Shown piece after piece: positions 40,380 to 49,498 of a DNA stretch of 64,000 nucleotides. Under the pieces are notes generated by a model. That model did not search any database. It saw nothing but the letters and a program-made list of their open reading frames with translations, and was not told the DNA's origin. Each line of letters begins with the position of its first letter. Position 1 is the stretch's first letter. Origin of the DNA: Prescottella sp. R16 (GTDB lineage Bacteria; Actinomycetota; Actinomycetes; Mycobacteriales; Mycobacteriaceae); NCBI RefSeq assembly GCF_030656875.1, contig NZ_CP130943.1, forward strand, positions 2,976,001 to 3,040,000, in the 5' to 3' direction. Both the position numbers and the translations under genes were made by a program.

Positions 40380-41006
40380 GTGACCGACCCGGTGGAGACC
40401 CGCGCGCAGCGCAAGGAACGCACGCGGCAGGCCCTGCTGGAGCACGCTCTCGAACTGCACGCCGACCGCAGTTTCGCGAGCGTGAGCCTGCGGGAGGTCG
40501 CCCGCGCGGCCGGCCTCGTGCCCACCGCCTTCTACCGACACTTCGCGTCGATGGAGGAGCTGGGTGTCGTGTTGGCCGAGGACAGCATGCGGGTCCTGCG
40601 CCGGATGTTGCGGGACGCCCGCCGGTCGCCCGGCCCGACGACCGCCCGTACCTCCCTCGACGTCCTGGCCCGTCAGGTGCGTGCCCACGAGGCGGAGTTC
40701 CGGTTCGTCGCACGGGAACGGTACGGCGGCGTCCCCGAGGTGCGGCGCGCCATCGCGACCGAACTGCGTCTGTTCGTCAGCGAACTCACCGTCGACCTCG
40801 GCCGGACACCGGCCCTGGCCGACTGGGACGTCGAGGATCTCGAGATGGCGGCCGATCTGATCGTCCAGGCGATGCTCGCCGCCGTCGTCGACCTCCTCGA
40901 AGTCGACCGCCCCGGATCCTCCGGTGAGCGTGCCGTGCTCGATCGTGCCGGGAAGCAACTGCGTCTGATCGGGTTGGGCATCGGCGCCTGGGATCCCGCG
41001 CGGTAG
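40380..41006 (+). CDS. TetR-family regulator divergent from the desaturase operon
   Basis: 208 residues, GTG start giving TDPVETRAQRKERTRQ. Helix-turn-helix at about 30-60 (SFASVSLREVARAAGLVPTA, FYRHFASMEELG). The C-terminal domain is all-helical. Position and the intervening ACACT/AGTGT repeat suggest a lipid-responsive repressor of desaturation, similar in logic to DesT in Pseudomonas, but sequence evidence for the ligand is lacking. Starting further upstream would run through the operator region. Confidence 0.85.
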   Translation: MTDPVETRAQRKERTRQALLEHALELHADRSFASVSLREVARAAGLVPTAFYRHFASMEELGVVLAEDSMRVLRRMLRDARRSPGPTTARTSLDVLARQVRAHEAEFRFVARERYGGVPEVRRAIATELRLFVSELTVDLGRTPALADWDVEDLEMAADLIVQAMLAAVVDLLEVDRPGSSGERAVLDRAGKQLRLIGLGIGAWDPAR

Positions 41007-41272
41007 ACGTGCCGCTCTCCCCCCAGAAGTCGCTCTTCGTGTAGCCGGTCCGCAGCGAGAATCCCAGGCCGCGCAGTTCCGCCGCCTCGCGGGCGTGCCT
41101 GAACTCGTCGGTGCAGACGAGCGCACGGTCACGGGACGGCCCGCTACCGGACAGGTCGCTCTCGAGTTCCACATCGGACGCCTCGACATCGAGCCGCCGG
41201 TTCGTGGTGACGAGTTCGTAGTCCGACGCGATCGGGGACTCGACGGGGTCGGGATCGCAATCGTCCGGGCCG
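41007..41272. other. Intergenic stretch with possible gene fragment
   Basis: 266 nt between tetR and the hydrolase. On the minus strand it reads as an open, protein-like segment (DYELVTTNRRLDVEASDVE, then ELRGLGFSLRTGYTKSDFWG), but the frame runs on into tetR antisense for about 220 nt and has no convincing start. It may be the remnant of a gene. No family recognised. Confidence 0.3.
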
Positions 41273-42238
41273 TCAGGGGCCGGTGGCGAGAAAGTTCTCG
41301 ATGTCGACGGCGATCCGGTCCGGTTGTTCACCGTTGATCGCGTGCGATGCCCCGGGGTAGACCGTCACGGTGCCGTGGCGCAGGGTGTCGCGGGCGGTCC
41401 GGGCGGCGGCGTCGCTGTCGTGCATCGGTGAGTCGCCGGCGAGGATCACCAGGACGGGCATCTGCAGGTCCCGGAGCCGGTCCGGCTCGATCCGGCCGGG
41501 TTGCGGCAGTGCCGTGGTGTACGTGGACATTCCGGCCTCGATCATCCGGGCGACCGGGGTGTCCTCGACGGGCGCGCCGCCGGCGGTCCAGCTGTTGAAG
41601 CTGTCCCGCCACGATCTCGGGAACCAGCTCACGCTCGCCGGCAGCGACCTCAGCACCAGTTCCGCGGAGAGCCCGGCGAAGGTCTGCACCGGCTCGATCA
41701 GGATCAGGCTCGCCACCTTCCCGGGTTCGTGGACGGCCAGGTTGGCAGCGGTCCAGCCTCCGATCGAGAGCCCCAGCACGTGGAATCCCGGTTCGGGCAG
41801 TACCGACAGGACCTCGTGCAGCCAGCGCGCCTGGTCGGTGGGGGTGTCGATCGGGCGGTCCTGCACGCTCATGCCCGGTTCCCCCAACAGATCGAGGGCG
41901 TACACCGGACGCTGGGCGAGCAGTGCGGGCATGTTGTCGGCGAATACAGCTGCTCCCGAACGAGTTCCGGGAAGCAGCAGGAACGGTTCCCGTCCGCCGA
42001 CCTCCTCGGGGCCGGCGTACCGGTACACCCGCACGATCCCGTACCCGGTCCGCACGTCCAGCACCTGTTCCGGCTCGGGCATCTCCCGCATCGCGTCGTC
42101 GTACGCTGCCAGATAGCGGTCCTTGTCGCCGGCCGAGTCGAAATGCCCCACCGGTGTGGTGTCCCGCAGGAAGAACCAGGCCAGGGCCACGGCGGCGATC
42201 ACGACGGCAGTTACTTCCGCTGTACGACGCGTAGACAT
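41273..42238 (-). CDS. Membrane-anchored alpha/beta hydrolase
   Basis: 321 residues, ATG 42238 with GGAG eleven nt upstream. One N-terminal membrane helix (about 8-25, AVVIAAVALAWFFL) anchors an extracytoplasmic alpha/beta-hydrolase. Nucleophile motif GLSIGG near residue 156; catalytic Asp probably in LAGDSPMHDSD; His in YPGASHAINGEQPD. The oxyanion region is LLLPGTRSGA. Substrate unknown. It overlaps the end of the merR gene by 28 nt and so is probably controlled with it. Confidence 0.82.
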   Translation of the reverse strand: MSTRRTAEVTAVVIAAVALAWFFLRDTTPVGHFDSAGDKDRYLAAYDDAMREMPEPEQVLDVRTGYGIVRVYRYAGPEEVGGREPFLLLPGTRSGAAVFADNMPALLAQRPVYALDLLGEPGMSVQDRPIDTPTDQARWLHEVLSVLPEPGFHVLGLSIGGWTAANLAVHEPGKVASLILIEPVQTFAGLSAELVLRSLPASVSWFPRSWRDSFNSWTAGGAPVEDTPVARMIEAGMSTYTTALPQPGRIEPDRLRDLQMPVLVILAGDSPMHDSDAAARTARDTLRHGTVTVYPGASHAINGEQPDRIAVDIENFLATGP

Positions 42239-42969
42239 CGGTCCAGGAACTCCTTTGTCTTCCGATGCAGGACAAGATCTTCTGCCGGCCATTCGTGATC
42301 GGTGTCCGCCGTCTCGCGGTACAGGTCACCGGTTCCGTCGGGCGGGCCTGCGAGCGCATGCTCCACTGTCGCCTGCCATTCCCGGCCGAGGCGTCGGCCC
42401 GAGGGAGTATCGGCCGGCACCCCGTTCTCCACCAGCAACAGCGCCTGGACCGCGGCAGCCTTCCACCCGAAGTACGTGGTGATCACCCGCTCGACGCCGG
42501 CCTCGGGCAGCGCGGGTGCCGCCGTGTCGGCGCGTTCCACCCCCGGATGACGCAGCAGGGTGCGGTCGAGGCTCATGGTGGCGGCCACGACACCCGCGGG
42601 CACGCGGGCCTCCGGATGTTCCCGCAGCACCTGCGTCACCGCGGCCAGCACGATCCGCTGGCACCGCAGCCGCAGTTCCGCGAGTTCGAGCAGCCGTACC
42701 TGTTCCTCGTACGTCTCGATCAGCGGCAGCCCGGCCTGCCGGTCGAGCGCCACACCGACCTCGTCGAGTCGTAGTCCCGCACCGGTGAGCAACTGGATCA
42801 TGCGGAGCCGCTCCAGGTGTTCCGGACCGTAGCGGCGGCGACCGCTGTCGTCGCGGTCCGCGACCAACAGCCCGATCCGGTCGTAGTACTGCAGCGTGCG
42901 CACCGTGGTCCCGCACCTGCGCGCGGCGTCACCCACGACGATCCGTTCCACCTCGTCCCGACCGGCCAT
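42211..42969 (-). CDS. MerR-family transcriptional regulator
   Basis: 252 residues from ATG 42969 (GTG 42996 is possible). Winged helix MerR N-terminus: VGDAARRCGTTVRTLQYYDR, IGLLVADRDDSGRRRYGPEH, followed by a coiled dimerisation helix. The C-terminal ~130 residues resemble TipAS-like effector-binding regions only loosely, and no Cys cluster for metals is seen. It overlaps the downstream hydrolase gene by 28 nt, indicating an operon. Confidence 0.85.
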   Translation of the reverse strand: MAGRDEVERIVVGDAARRCGTTVRTLQYYDRIGLLVADRDDSGRRRYGPEHLERLRMIQLLTGAGLRLDEVGVALDRQAGLPLIETYEEQVRLLELAELRLRCQRIVLAAVTQVLREHPEARVPAGVVAATMSLDRTLLRHPGVERADTAAPALPEAGVERVITTYFGWKAAAVQALLLVENGVPADTPSGRRLGREWQATVEHALAGPPDGTGDLYRETADTDHEWPAEDLVLHRKTKEFLDRCLRVVQRK

Positions 42970-43053
42970 GACACCGAGCCTGGCACATGACGTCACGTCA
43001 CCTGCAACTCTCGAATCCTTCCCGCCGCCGACCGGTTCCGTTACCGTGGCGCC

Positions 43054-43899
43054 ATGACTGACGATTCACGGAACGATCGAATCCGATTGGGCGAATGGGA
43101 ATTCGACGTCGTCGTCGCCGGTCGCGACGACGGTGTTCCGATCGTTCTGCTGCACGGTTTCCCGGAGAGCGCCGCGTCGTGGCGCCCGGTCACGCCGCGT
43201 CTCGTCGATGCCGGGTTGCGTGTCCTGGCACCGAATCAGCGCGGCTACTCCCCCGGTGCCCGGCCGTCGCGTGTCGAGGACTACCGGATCGGGGAACTCG
43301 TCGGTGACGTCGTCGGACTGCTGGATGCCTACGGTCTGGAATCGGCGCATCTGGTCGGGCACGACTGGGGTGCCGCGGTCGCGTGGCACGTCGCCGGTCT
43401 CCGGCCGGAGCGGGTACGCAGCCTGACGGCGGTCTCGGTTCCGCACACCGCCGCATTCGGCTGGGCACTGCGCGAGGACGCCGACCAGCAGCGCCGCTCC
43501 GGTTACATCGGCCTGCTCCGACAGGAAGGAAAGGCGGAAGAGGTTCTCCTCGAGGACGATTCGCGACGCCTGCGGGCGATGTTCGGCGACGGGCCCGATC
43601 CGGCGCTCGTCGACGAACATGTGCGACTGCTGTCGCAGCCGGGTGCATTGACGGCGGCGACGAACTGGTACCGGGCCATGACCCGCGAGTTCGGGGAGCT
43701 CGCGCCGGTACGGGTGCCGACCACCTACGTGTGGAGCACCGCGGACCCGGCGCTCGGGCCGGCGGCGGCGCAGCGGTGCGGCGAATTCGTCGACGCCCCC
43801 TACCGTTATGTCGTCCTCGACGGCGCGAGTCACTGGATTCCCGAGGAGCGTCCGGACGCACTGGCCGACGCGATCCTCGCGCGCGTCGCGCAGGCGTGA
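43054..43899 (+). CDS. Epoxide hydrolase-like alpha/beta hydrolase
   Basis: 281 residues, soluble. HGFPES (about 35-40) forms the oxyanion hole; the nucleophile Asp is in VGHDWGA near residue 103; the charge-relay His is in GASHWIPEERP near 260. An Asp nucleophile rather than Ser indicates an epoxide hydrolase or haloalkane dehalogenase-type reaction. A cap-domain Tyr is likely in NWYRAMTREF. Divergent from merR and convergent with a tetR gene, 7 nt apart. Confidence 0.87.
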   Translation: MTDDSRNDRIRLGEWEFDVVVAGRDDGVPIVLLHGFPESAASWRPVTPRLVDAGLRVLAPNQRGYSPGARPSRVEDYRIGELVGDVVGLLDAYGLESAHLVGHDWGAAVAWHVAGLRPERVRSLTAVSVPHTAAFGWALREDADQQRRSGYIGLLRQEGKAEEVLLEDDSRRLRAMFGDGPDPALVDEHVRLLSQPGALTAATNWYRAMTREFGELAPVRVPTTYVWSTADPALGPAAAQRCGEFVDAPYRYVVLDGASHWIPEERPDALADAILARVAQA

Positions 43900-43906
43900 G
43901 CGGACG

Positions 43907-44476
43907 TCACGCGCCGAGCAGCACCTCGAGTTCGTCGACGACGGCGTCGAGCGGCGCCGACGTGCGCTGCGCCTGCGCCATCACCAGTGCCCCCTCGAGC
44001 GCCCCGACCACGAGTACCGCCAGTGTCGTGGACCGGGCCACCGGGATGCCGTCGTCGACGAGCGAATCGGCGATCGCCCCACACCACCGTGTGAACGTCT
44101 CGCCCGCGACGTCCCGCGCCGCCGGTTCGGTGCCGAGTGCCGCGGCGGCGATCGGGCAGCCGGCCGCGTAGTCGGTGGCCTCGAGTCCGCGGCGCCACAG
44201 GTCGACGAGTTCACGCAGCGCGGAAACGGTGTCACCGGAGCCGAGGACTCGGGTGATGCCGCGGCCGAGGTAGTCCGCCGCGGATCGGGTGGCCTCCTCC
44301 ACCAGTTGCGCCTTGCCCCGGGGAAAGTGGTGGTAGACCGAGCCACGAGGAGCGCCGCTGTGGGCCAGCACGTCGGAGAACGCCGTGGCCGCGACGCCCC
44401 GCTCCCGCATCAGCGCGACCGCGGCGTCGATCATCGCGGCCCGGGGGCCGCCGGTGGGGTCCTGTCGCCTCGCCAT
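43907..44476 (-). CDS. TetR-family regulator divergent from the acyl-CoA thioesterase
   Basis: 189 residues. Helix-turn-helix at about 26-60 (VAATAFSDVLAHSGAPRGSVYHHFPRGK). C-terminal LmrA/YxaF-type region with CPIAAAALGTE. It faces the thioesterase gene across 91 nt that contain GTATG-TTGT-CATAC, its likely operator. Confidence 0.88.
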   Translation of the reverse strand: MARRQDPTGGPRAAMIDAAVALMRERGVAATAFSDVLAHSGAPRGSVYHHFPRGKAQLVEEATRSAADYLGRGITRVLGSGDTVSALRELVDLWRRGLEATDYAAGCPIAAAALGTEPAARDVAGETFTRWCGAIADSLVDDGIPVARSTTLAVLVVGALEGALVMAQAQRTSAPLDAVVDELEVLLGA

Positions 44477-44520
44477 ATCGTCTCCTCCTCGATCGCACCG
44501 TGGTTGCCCAGCACTTCTAT

Positions 44521-44534
44521 GTATGTTGTCATAC
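44521..44534. promoter_or_regulatory. TetR-type operator GTATG-N4-CATAC
   Basis: Perfect 5-bp arms (44521-44525, 44530-44534), 34 nt before the thioesterase start and 44 nt before the tetR start. Confidence 0.55.
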
Positions 44535-44567
44535 CTGGAACCGGTTCATCACCTGTCAGGAGTCGCC

Positions 44568-45395
44568 GTGACCCAGACCGTCACTTCCACACATCCGTTC
44601 GACGACGCCGTCGAACTCGCCGCCGAGGCCGCCGCACCCGGCATGTTCCGGGGCCACACCTCGGCCGCCTACGCGAACATGGTGGGCCCGTTCGGCGGCA
44701 TCACCGCCGCCACTCTGCTGCGGGCGGTGCTGCGACATCCGGAACGGCTCGGTGATCCGCTGTCGCTGACGGTCAACTTCGCCGGGCCGATCGCCGACGG
44801 CGAATTCGAGGTCGTCGCGCGGCCCACCCGCACCAACCGGTCGACGCAGCACTGGAGCATCGAACTGACCCAGGACGGTGTCGTCGCCACCACCGCCACC
44901 GCAGTGTTCGGCATTCGACGCGACACCTGGTCGTCCACCGAGATCGGCGCCCCCACCGCCCCGCCGGCCACCGACGTCGCCGCCACCGAGTTCCCCGACT
45001 TCATCGCCTGGGCCCGCAACTACGAGCTGCGGTTCGTCGAGGGCGCCGTGCCCGACCCGGACTCCGGTGAACAGGACACGTCGACCAGCACGCTGTGGGT
45101 GCGCGACACCCCACCGCGACCGCTGGACTTCCCGTCCCTGACCGCACTGTGCGACGTCTTCTATCCGCGCGCCTTCCTGCGGCTGGGCCGCTACCTGCCG
45201 GCCGGGACCGTGTCGCTCACCGTGTACTTCCACGCCGACGCGGCCCTGCTCGCGGCCCAGGCCGACGACGCCGTCCTCGCCACCGCCCGCGCGCAGCGGT
45301 TCGGCGGCGGCTACTTCGACCAGTCCGGGGAGATCTGGGGCACCGGCGGCGTCCTGCTCGCCACGACGCACCAGCTGGTGTACTTCAAGGCCTGA
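44568..45395 (+). CDS. Acyl-CoA thioesterase (double-hotdog, 4HBT_3 type)
   Basis: 275 residues, GTG with AGGAG upstream. Two hotdog units: the first around GPFGGITAATLLRAVLRHPE and NFAGPIADGEFEV, the second around FLRLGRYLPAGTVSLTVYFHAD, ending with GEIWGTGGVLLATTHQLVYF. This resembles TesB-like thioesterases of actinobacteria. Likely releases free acids from acyl-CoA; regulated by the divergent TetR. The stop is 28 nt from the convergent MFS gene, with a long hairpin spanning the gap. Confidence 0.85.
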   Translation: MTQTVTSTHPFDDAVELAAEAAAPGMFRGHTSAAYANMVGPFGGITAATLLRAVLRHPERLGDPLSLTVNFAGPIADGEFEVVARPTRTNRSTQHWSIELTQDGVVATTATAVFGIRRDTWSSTEIGAPTAPPATDVAATEFPDFIAWARNYELRFVEGAVPDPDSGEQDTSTSTLWVRDTPPRPLDFPSLTALCDVFYPRAFLRLGRYLPAGTVSLTVYFHADAALLAAQADDAVLATARAQRFGGGYFDQSGEIWGTGGVLLATTHQLVYFKA

Positions 45396-45404
45396 CCCCG
45401 TTGT

Positions 45405-45455
45405 GGCCGAATGTCACACGCGTTCAGTCCGACTGAACCGATGTGACATTCGGCC
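45405..45455. terminator. Long two-stage hairpin at the convergent stops
   Basis: Outer arms GGCCGAATGTCACA (45405-45418) and TGTGACATTCGGCC (45442-45455), inner arms TTCAGT (45423-45428) and ACTGAA (45432-45437). It includes the MFS stop codon and the last codons. No T-run. Acts as a bidirectional terminator or is a dispersed repeat. Confidence 0.65.
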
Positions 45456-46779
45456 CGACCGCAGGCTCGGTATCGGGGGCGCGCACCGCGAGCAGGGCGG
45501 CGAGGCCGCCGGCGAGGACGACGAGGAGTCCGACGATGCCGGCGCGGTCGGCGCCGAACCACCAGGCGAAGAACCCGAACAGGGTGGGGGCGAGGAACGA
45601 GACGGCGCGGCCGGTGGTGGCGTACAGCCCGAACAGCTGGCCTTCGCGGCCGGGTGGGGTGAGGCGGGCGAGGAAGGTGCGCGACGACGACTGTGCGGGG
45701 CCGACGAACAGGCACAGCAGCAGTCCGAAGATCCAGAACATGGTGGGGCCGGACACGGCGAGCAGGGCCACCCCGACGATCAGCATGGACGTCAGCGACA
45801 CCACGATGACGGTTTTGGGGCCGGCACGGTCGTCGAAGCGTCCGGCGACGATGGCGCCGAGCGCGGCGACGACGTTGGCGGCGATGCCGAACAGGAGGAC
45901 GTCGTCGGCGGCGAGTCCGTAGACGGTGACGGCGAGGACGGCCCCGAAGGTGAACACCCCGGCGAGTCCGTCGCGGAACAGGGCGCTGGCGACGAGGAAG
46001 CCGACGGTGCGCCGGTCCTGGTTCCACAGGTCGCGGACGTCGCGCCACAACACCCGGTAGGAGTCGAGGAATCCGGCTTTCGCGGCGCCCGGATCGGCTG
46101 CGGTGCGCGGGGCCTCGGGGACGGCGACGAGGACGGGGATCGCGAACACCGCGAGCCATGTCGCCGCGAGCAGTGCGACCAGGCGGATGTTCAGGCCTCC
46201 GTCGGTGGTGACACCGAGCAGTCCGCGGGTGTCGCCGTCACCGGCGATGAACCCGAGATAGCAGATCAGCAGCAGCGCGATACCGCCGAAATAGCCCATG
46301 GCCCAGCCGAACCCGGACACGCGTCCGATGGTCTCCGGGGTCGACACCTGTCGCAGCATCGCGTTGTAGGGGACGGCGGCGAGTTCGAAGATCACCGACG
46401 CGAAACCGAGCAGCACCAGTCCGAGCCACAGATAGTGGTAGTCGTCGACGACGAAGAACATGCCGGCCATGGCGGCGACGGTGAGGAACGTGAGGACCGC
46501 GAGGGAGCGTTTGCGCCGGCCGGTGGCGTCGAATCGTTGCCCGCTCACGGGGGCGAGGACCGCGATGAAGAACCCGGCGATGCCGAGGGACCAGCCGAGC
46601 CACGTGCTCGCCGAGATCGAGCCGGGCAGGTCGTCGCCGACGGCGTCGGTCAGGTAGACCGAGAACACGAAGGTGAGGACGACGGCGTTGAAGGCGGCGC
46701 CGCCCCAGTCCCACAGCCCCCATGCCGCGACCTGACGACGCGTCGCCGCCTGCCCGATTCCCGCCTCTCCGGTGACCAT
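45424..46779 (-). CDS. MFS transporter, UMF1/Atg22-like
   Basis: 451 residues, 12 membrane segments. The N-terminus VAAWGLWDWGGAAFNAVVLT is the UMF1 family hallmark; the segment between TM2 and TM3 carries SGQRFDATGRRKRSL. A cytosolic loop after TM6 (RVLWRDVRDLWNQDRR) follows. Such transporters may export amino acids or related solutes; the substrate is unknown. The last ten codons lie in the hairpin at 45405-45455. Divergent from the padR gene with GTTGCATAC repeats between them, so possibly PadR-controlled. Confidence 0.85.
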   Translation of the reverse strand: MVTGEAGIGQAATRRQVAAWGLWDWGGAAFNAVVLTFVFSVYLTDAVGDDLPGSISASTWLGWSLGIAGFFIAVLAPVSGQRFDATGRRKRSLAVLTFLTVAAMAGMFFVVDDYHYLWLGLVLLGFASVIFELAAVPYNAMLRQVSTPETIGRVSGFGWAMGYFGGIALLLICYLGFIAGDGDTRGLLGVTTDGGLNIRLVALLAATWLAVFAIPVLVAVPEAPRTAADPGAAKAGFLDSYRVLWRDVRDLWNQDRRTVGFLVASALFRDGLAGVFTFGAVLAVTVYGLAADDVLLFGIAANVVAALGAIVAGRFDDRAGPKTVIVVSLTSMLIVGVALLAVSGPTMFWIFGLLLCLFVGPAQSSSRTFLARLTPPGREGQLFGLYATTGRAVSFLAPTLFGFFAWWFGADRAGIVGLLVVLAGGLAALLAVRAPDTEPAVGPNVTSVQSD

Positions 46780-46833
46780 GGCGGGAGCGTATCCGGACGG
46801 CGCGATGGAGTCGCGGCGACGACCCACCGGTCG

Positions 46834-46871
46834 GTATATACACCCCGTTGCATACTCACCGTGTTGCATAC
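46834..46871. promoter_or_regulatory. PadR-type operator region
   Basis: GTATATAC (46834-46841) is followed by two direct copies of GTTGCATAC (46847-46855 and 46863-46871), centred 16 bp apart. They lie in the 103-nt gap between the MFS and padR genes, ending 11 nt before the padR start. Confidence 0.55.
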
Positions 46872-46882
46872 AGAATGGCGGT

Positions 46883-47425
46883 GTGGCCCTCGAACACGCG
46901 ATCCTCGTGTCCCTGTCCGAACAGAACGGTTCGGGATACGAACTCGCGCGCCGGTTCGACCGGTCGATCGGGTTCTTCTGGAGCGCCACCCACCAGCAGA
47001 TCTACCGCGTACTCAAGCGGATGGACGACGCCGGATGGGTCGTGGGCGAGACCGTGGCACAGGACGGCCGCCCCGACAAGACCGTGTACCGGGCATCGAG
47101 CGCCGGACGAGCCGAACTGGCCCGCTGGATCGCCGAACCCACCGAACCCGGACATCTGCGCAACGAGCTCGCCGTGAAGATCCGCGGCGCGTCGTACGGC
47201 GACCCGGCGGCCCTGCTCGCGGAGGTGCGCCGGCACCGCGACGATCACGCCGCCCGCCTCGAGCTGTACCACCGCATCGAGGCACACGACTTTCCCGCGT
47301 CCCGCCGACGCACCGGCCGCACCCTGCACCAGTACCTCGTCCTGCGCGGCGGCATCCGCGTCGAGGAGGGGTTCGTCGCATGGTGCGACGAGGTACTGAC
47401 CGCCCTGAACCCTTCCGACGACTGA
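46883..47425 (+). CDS. PadR-family regulator
   Basis: 180 residues, GTG start. Winged helix at about 1-85 (LEHAILVSLSEQNGSGYELA, FFWSATHQQIYRVLKRMDDA, VYRASSAGRAELARWIAEP) and a C-terminal Vir/PadR helical dimerisation region. It is 14 nt upstream of fadH and divergent from the transporter, so it probably controls both. Confidence 0.9.
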   Translation: MALEHAILVSLSEQNGSGYELARRFDRSIGFFWSATHQQIYRVLKRMDDAGWVVGETVAQDGRPDKTVYRASSAGRAELARWIAEPTEPGHLRNELAVKIRGASYGDPAALLAEVRRHRDDHAARLELYHRIEAHDFPASRRRTGRTLHQYLVLRGGIRVEEGFVAWCDEVLTALNPSDD

Positions 47426-47439
47426 CGAAAGAGCCGCCG

Positions 47440-49461
47440 ATGACCCCGTCGTTCCCGCACCTGCTGTCCCCGCTCGACGTCGGACCCGTGACGCTGCGCA
47501 ACCGCGTCGTCATGGGCTCGATGCACACCGGGCTCGAGGACCGCGCGAGAAACACCCGCCGCCTGGCCGCGTTCTACGCCGAACGGGCCCGTGGCGGTGT
47601 CGGACTGATCGTCACCGGCGGCTACGCCCCCAACCGGACGGGGTGGCTGCTGCCGTTCGGCGCCAAACTCACCAACCGGTTCGAGGCGCGCCGGCACCGT
47701 GCGATCACGGCGGCCGTGCACGACGCGGGTGGGCGGATCGCCCTGCAGATCCTGCACGCGGGCCGCTACAGCTATCAGCCGCTGAGCGTGAGTGCGTCGT
47801 CGATCAAGGCGCCCATCAACCCGTTCCGGCCGCGGCGACTCACCGCGCGCGGCGTGCGATGGCAGCTCCGCAACTTCGTGCGCTGCGCGACGCTCGCACA
47901 GTCCGCGGGATACGACGGCGTCGAGATCATGGGTGGTGAAGGCTATTTCATCAACCAGTTCCTGTGCGAGCGCACCAACCGGCGTCGCGACGAGTGGGGT
48001 GGCACCCCCGAGAAGCGGCGCCGCCTCGCCGTCGAGATCGTCCGCCGCACCCGCGCCGCGGTGGGCCCGGATTTCCTGATCCTGTTCCGGCTGTCGATGG
48101 CCGATCTCGTCGAGGGCGGGCAGACCTGGGACGAGATCGTCGCGCTCGCACAGGAGATCGAAACCGCGGGCGCGAACGTGATCAACACCGACATCGGCTG
48201 GCACGAGTCCCGGGTGCCGACCATCGTCACGTCGGTGCCGCGGGCCGCGTTCGTCGACGTCACCGAGAAGCTCGCGAAGCACGTGAGCATCCCGGTGGTG
48301 GCGTCGAACCGGATCAACATGCCCGAGGTGGCCGAGGAGATTCTGGAACGCGGCGCCGCGCAACTGATCTCGATGGCCCGGCCGATGCTGGCCGACCCGG
48401 ACTGGGTACGCAAGGCCGAGGCCGGCAACTCCGACGAGATCAACACGTGCATCGCGTGCAATCAGGCGTGCCTCGACCATGCGTTCGCGAACGAGCACGT
48501 GTCGTGCCTGCTCAATCCGCGGGCCGGACGCGAAACCGAGCTGACCCTGCTGCCGACACGCCGGAAGAAGCGGGTCGCGGTGGTCGGGGCCGGGCCGGCC
48601 GGACTGGCCGCGGCCCTGAACCTGGCCGAACGCGGGCACGCCGTCACCCTGTTCGAGGCCCGCGACGACATCGGCGGCCAGTTCGCGATCGCCCGCCGCA
48701 TCCCCGGCAAGGAGGAGTTCGCCGAAACCGTCCGCTACTACCGGCGTCGCCTCGACCGCACCGGCGTGGACCTGCGTCTCGGAACCCGCATCACCGCACC
48801 GGAACTGCTCGATTCCCGGTTCGCCGAGGTGGTCGTCGCGACCGGCGTCACCCCACGGATCCCGGACATCCCCGGGATCGACCATCCGTCGGTGCTGTCG
48901 TACGCCGACGTGGTGCGCGACGGTGCCCCGGTCGGGCGTCGGGTCGCGGTGATCGGGGCGGGCGGGATCGGGGTCGACGTCAGCGAATTCCTCACCCACG
49001 ACCACTCCCCCACGCTCGATCTCGCGGCGTGGAAACGGGAGTGGGGCGTCACCGACCCCGAGGCTGCACCGGGCGCACTCACCACGCCGCAGCCGGCCCC
49101 GTCCCCGCGGGAAGTGTTCCTGCTGCAACGCAGTCCCGGACGGATCGGCGCCGGACTCGCGAAAACCACCGGATGGGTGCACCGGGCGACCCTGAAAGCC
49201 AAAGGTGTCCAGGAGATTTCCGGGGTCACCTACGACCGTGTCGACGATGCGGGCCTGCACATCACCGTCGACGGCAGATCGCGTCTCCTCGCGGTGGACA
49301 CCGTCGTGGTCTGCGCGGGGCAGGAATCGGTGCGCGACCTGGTCGACGAGCTGACGGTCGCGGGGATGCCCACCCACGTGATCGGCGGCGCCGACGTCGC
49401 CGCGGAACTCGATGCGAAACGGGCCATCGAGCAGGGCACCCGGCTGGCCGCCCGGATCTGA
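47440..49461 (+). CDS. fadH: 2,4-dienoyl-CoA reductase (FadH)
   Basis: 673 residues, close to M. tuberculosis FadH. Needed to degrade unsaturated fatty acids with even-position double bonds. The FMN TIM barrel spans 1-330 (NRVVMGSMHTGLEDR; QILHAGRYSYQPL; VIMGGEGYFINQFL as IMGGEGYFINQFL). 4Fe-4S ligands are Cys337, Cys340, Cys344 and Cys356 (CIACNQAC). FAD and NADPH domains follow, with VAVVGAGPAGLAAALNLAERG and VAVIGAGGIGVDVSEFL. ATG at 47440 chosen by homology; a much longer upstream open frame is antisense to the transporter. 37 nt precede cmrA. Confidence 0.94.
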   Translation: MTPSFPHLLSPLDVGPVTLRNRVVMGSMHTGLEDRARNTRRLAAFYAERARGGVGLIVTGGYAPNRTGWLLPFGAKLTNRFEARRHRAITAAVHDAGGRIALQILHAGRYSYQPLSVSASSIKAPINPFRPRRLTARGVRWQLRNFVRCATLAQSAGYDGVEIMGGEGYFINQFLCERTNRRRDEWGGTPEKRRRLAVEIVRRTRAAVGPDFLILFRLSMADLVEGGQTWDEIVALAQEIETAGANVINTDIGWHESRVPTIVTSVPRAAFVDVTEKLAKHVSIPVVASNRINMPEVAEEILERGAAQLISMARPMLADPDWVRKAEAGNSDEINTCIACNQACLDHAFANEHVSCLLNPRAGRETELTLLPTRRKKRVAVVGAGPAGLAAALNLAERGHAVTLFEARDDIGGQFAIARRIPGKEEFAETVRYYRRRLDRTGVDLRLGTRITAPELLDSRFAEVVVATGVTPRIPDIPGIDHPSVLSYADVVRDGAPVGRRVAVIGAGGIGVDVSEFLTHDHSPTLDLAAWKREWGVTDPEAAPGALTTPQPAPSPREVFLLQRSPGRIGAGLAKTTGWVHRATLKAKGVQEISGVTYDRVDDAGLHITVDGRSRLLAVDTVVVCAGQESVRDLVDELTVAGMPTHVIGGADVAAELDAKRAIEQGTRLAARI

Positions 49462-49498
49462 CCGCGGCGCACGGGGCGACCCGCTACGCTGGCCTGTC

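Noticed and set aside
45403..47439. Long N-terminal extension in frame with fadH
   Set aside because: It is antisense to the MFS gene and overlaps padR; FadH homology begins exactly at the ATG at 47440.
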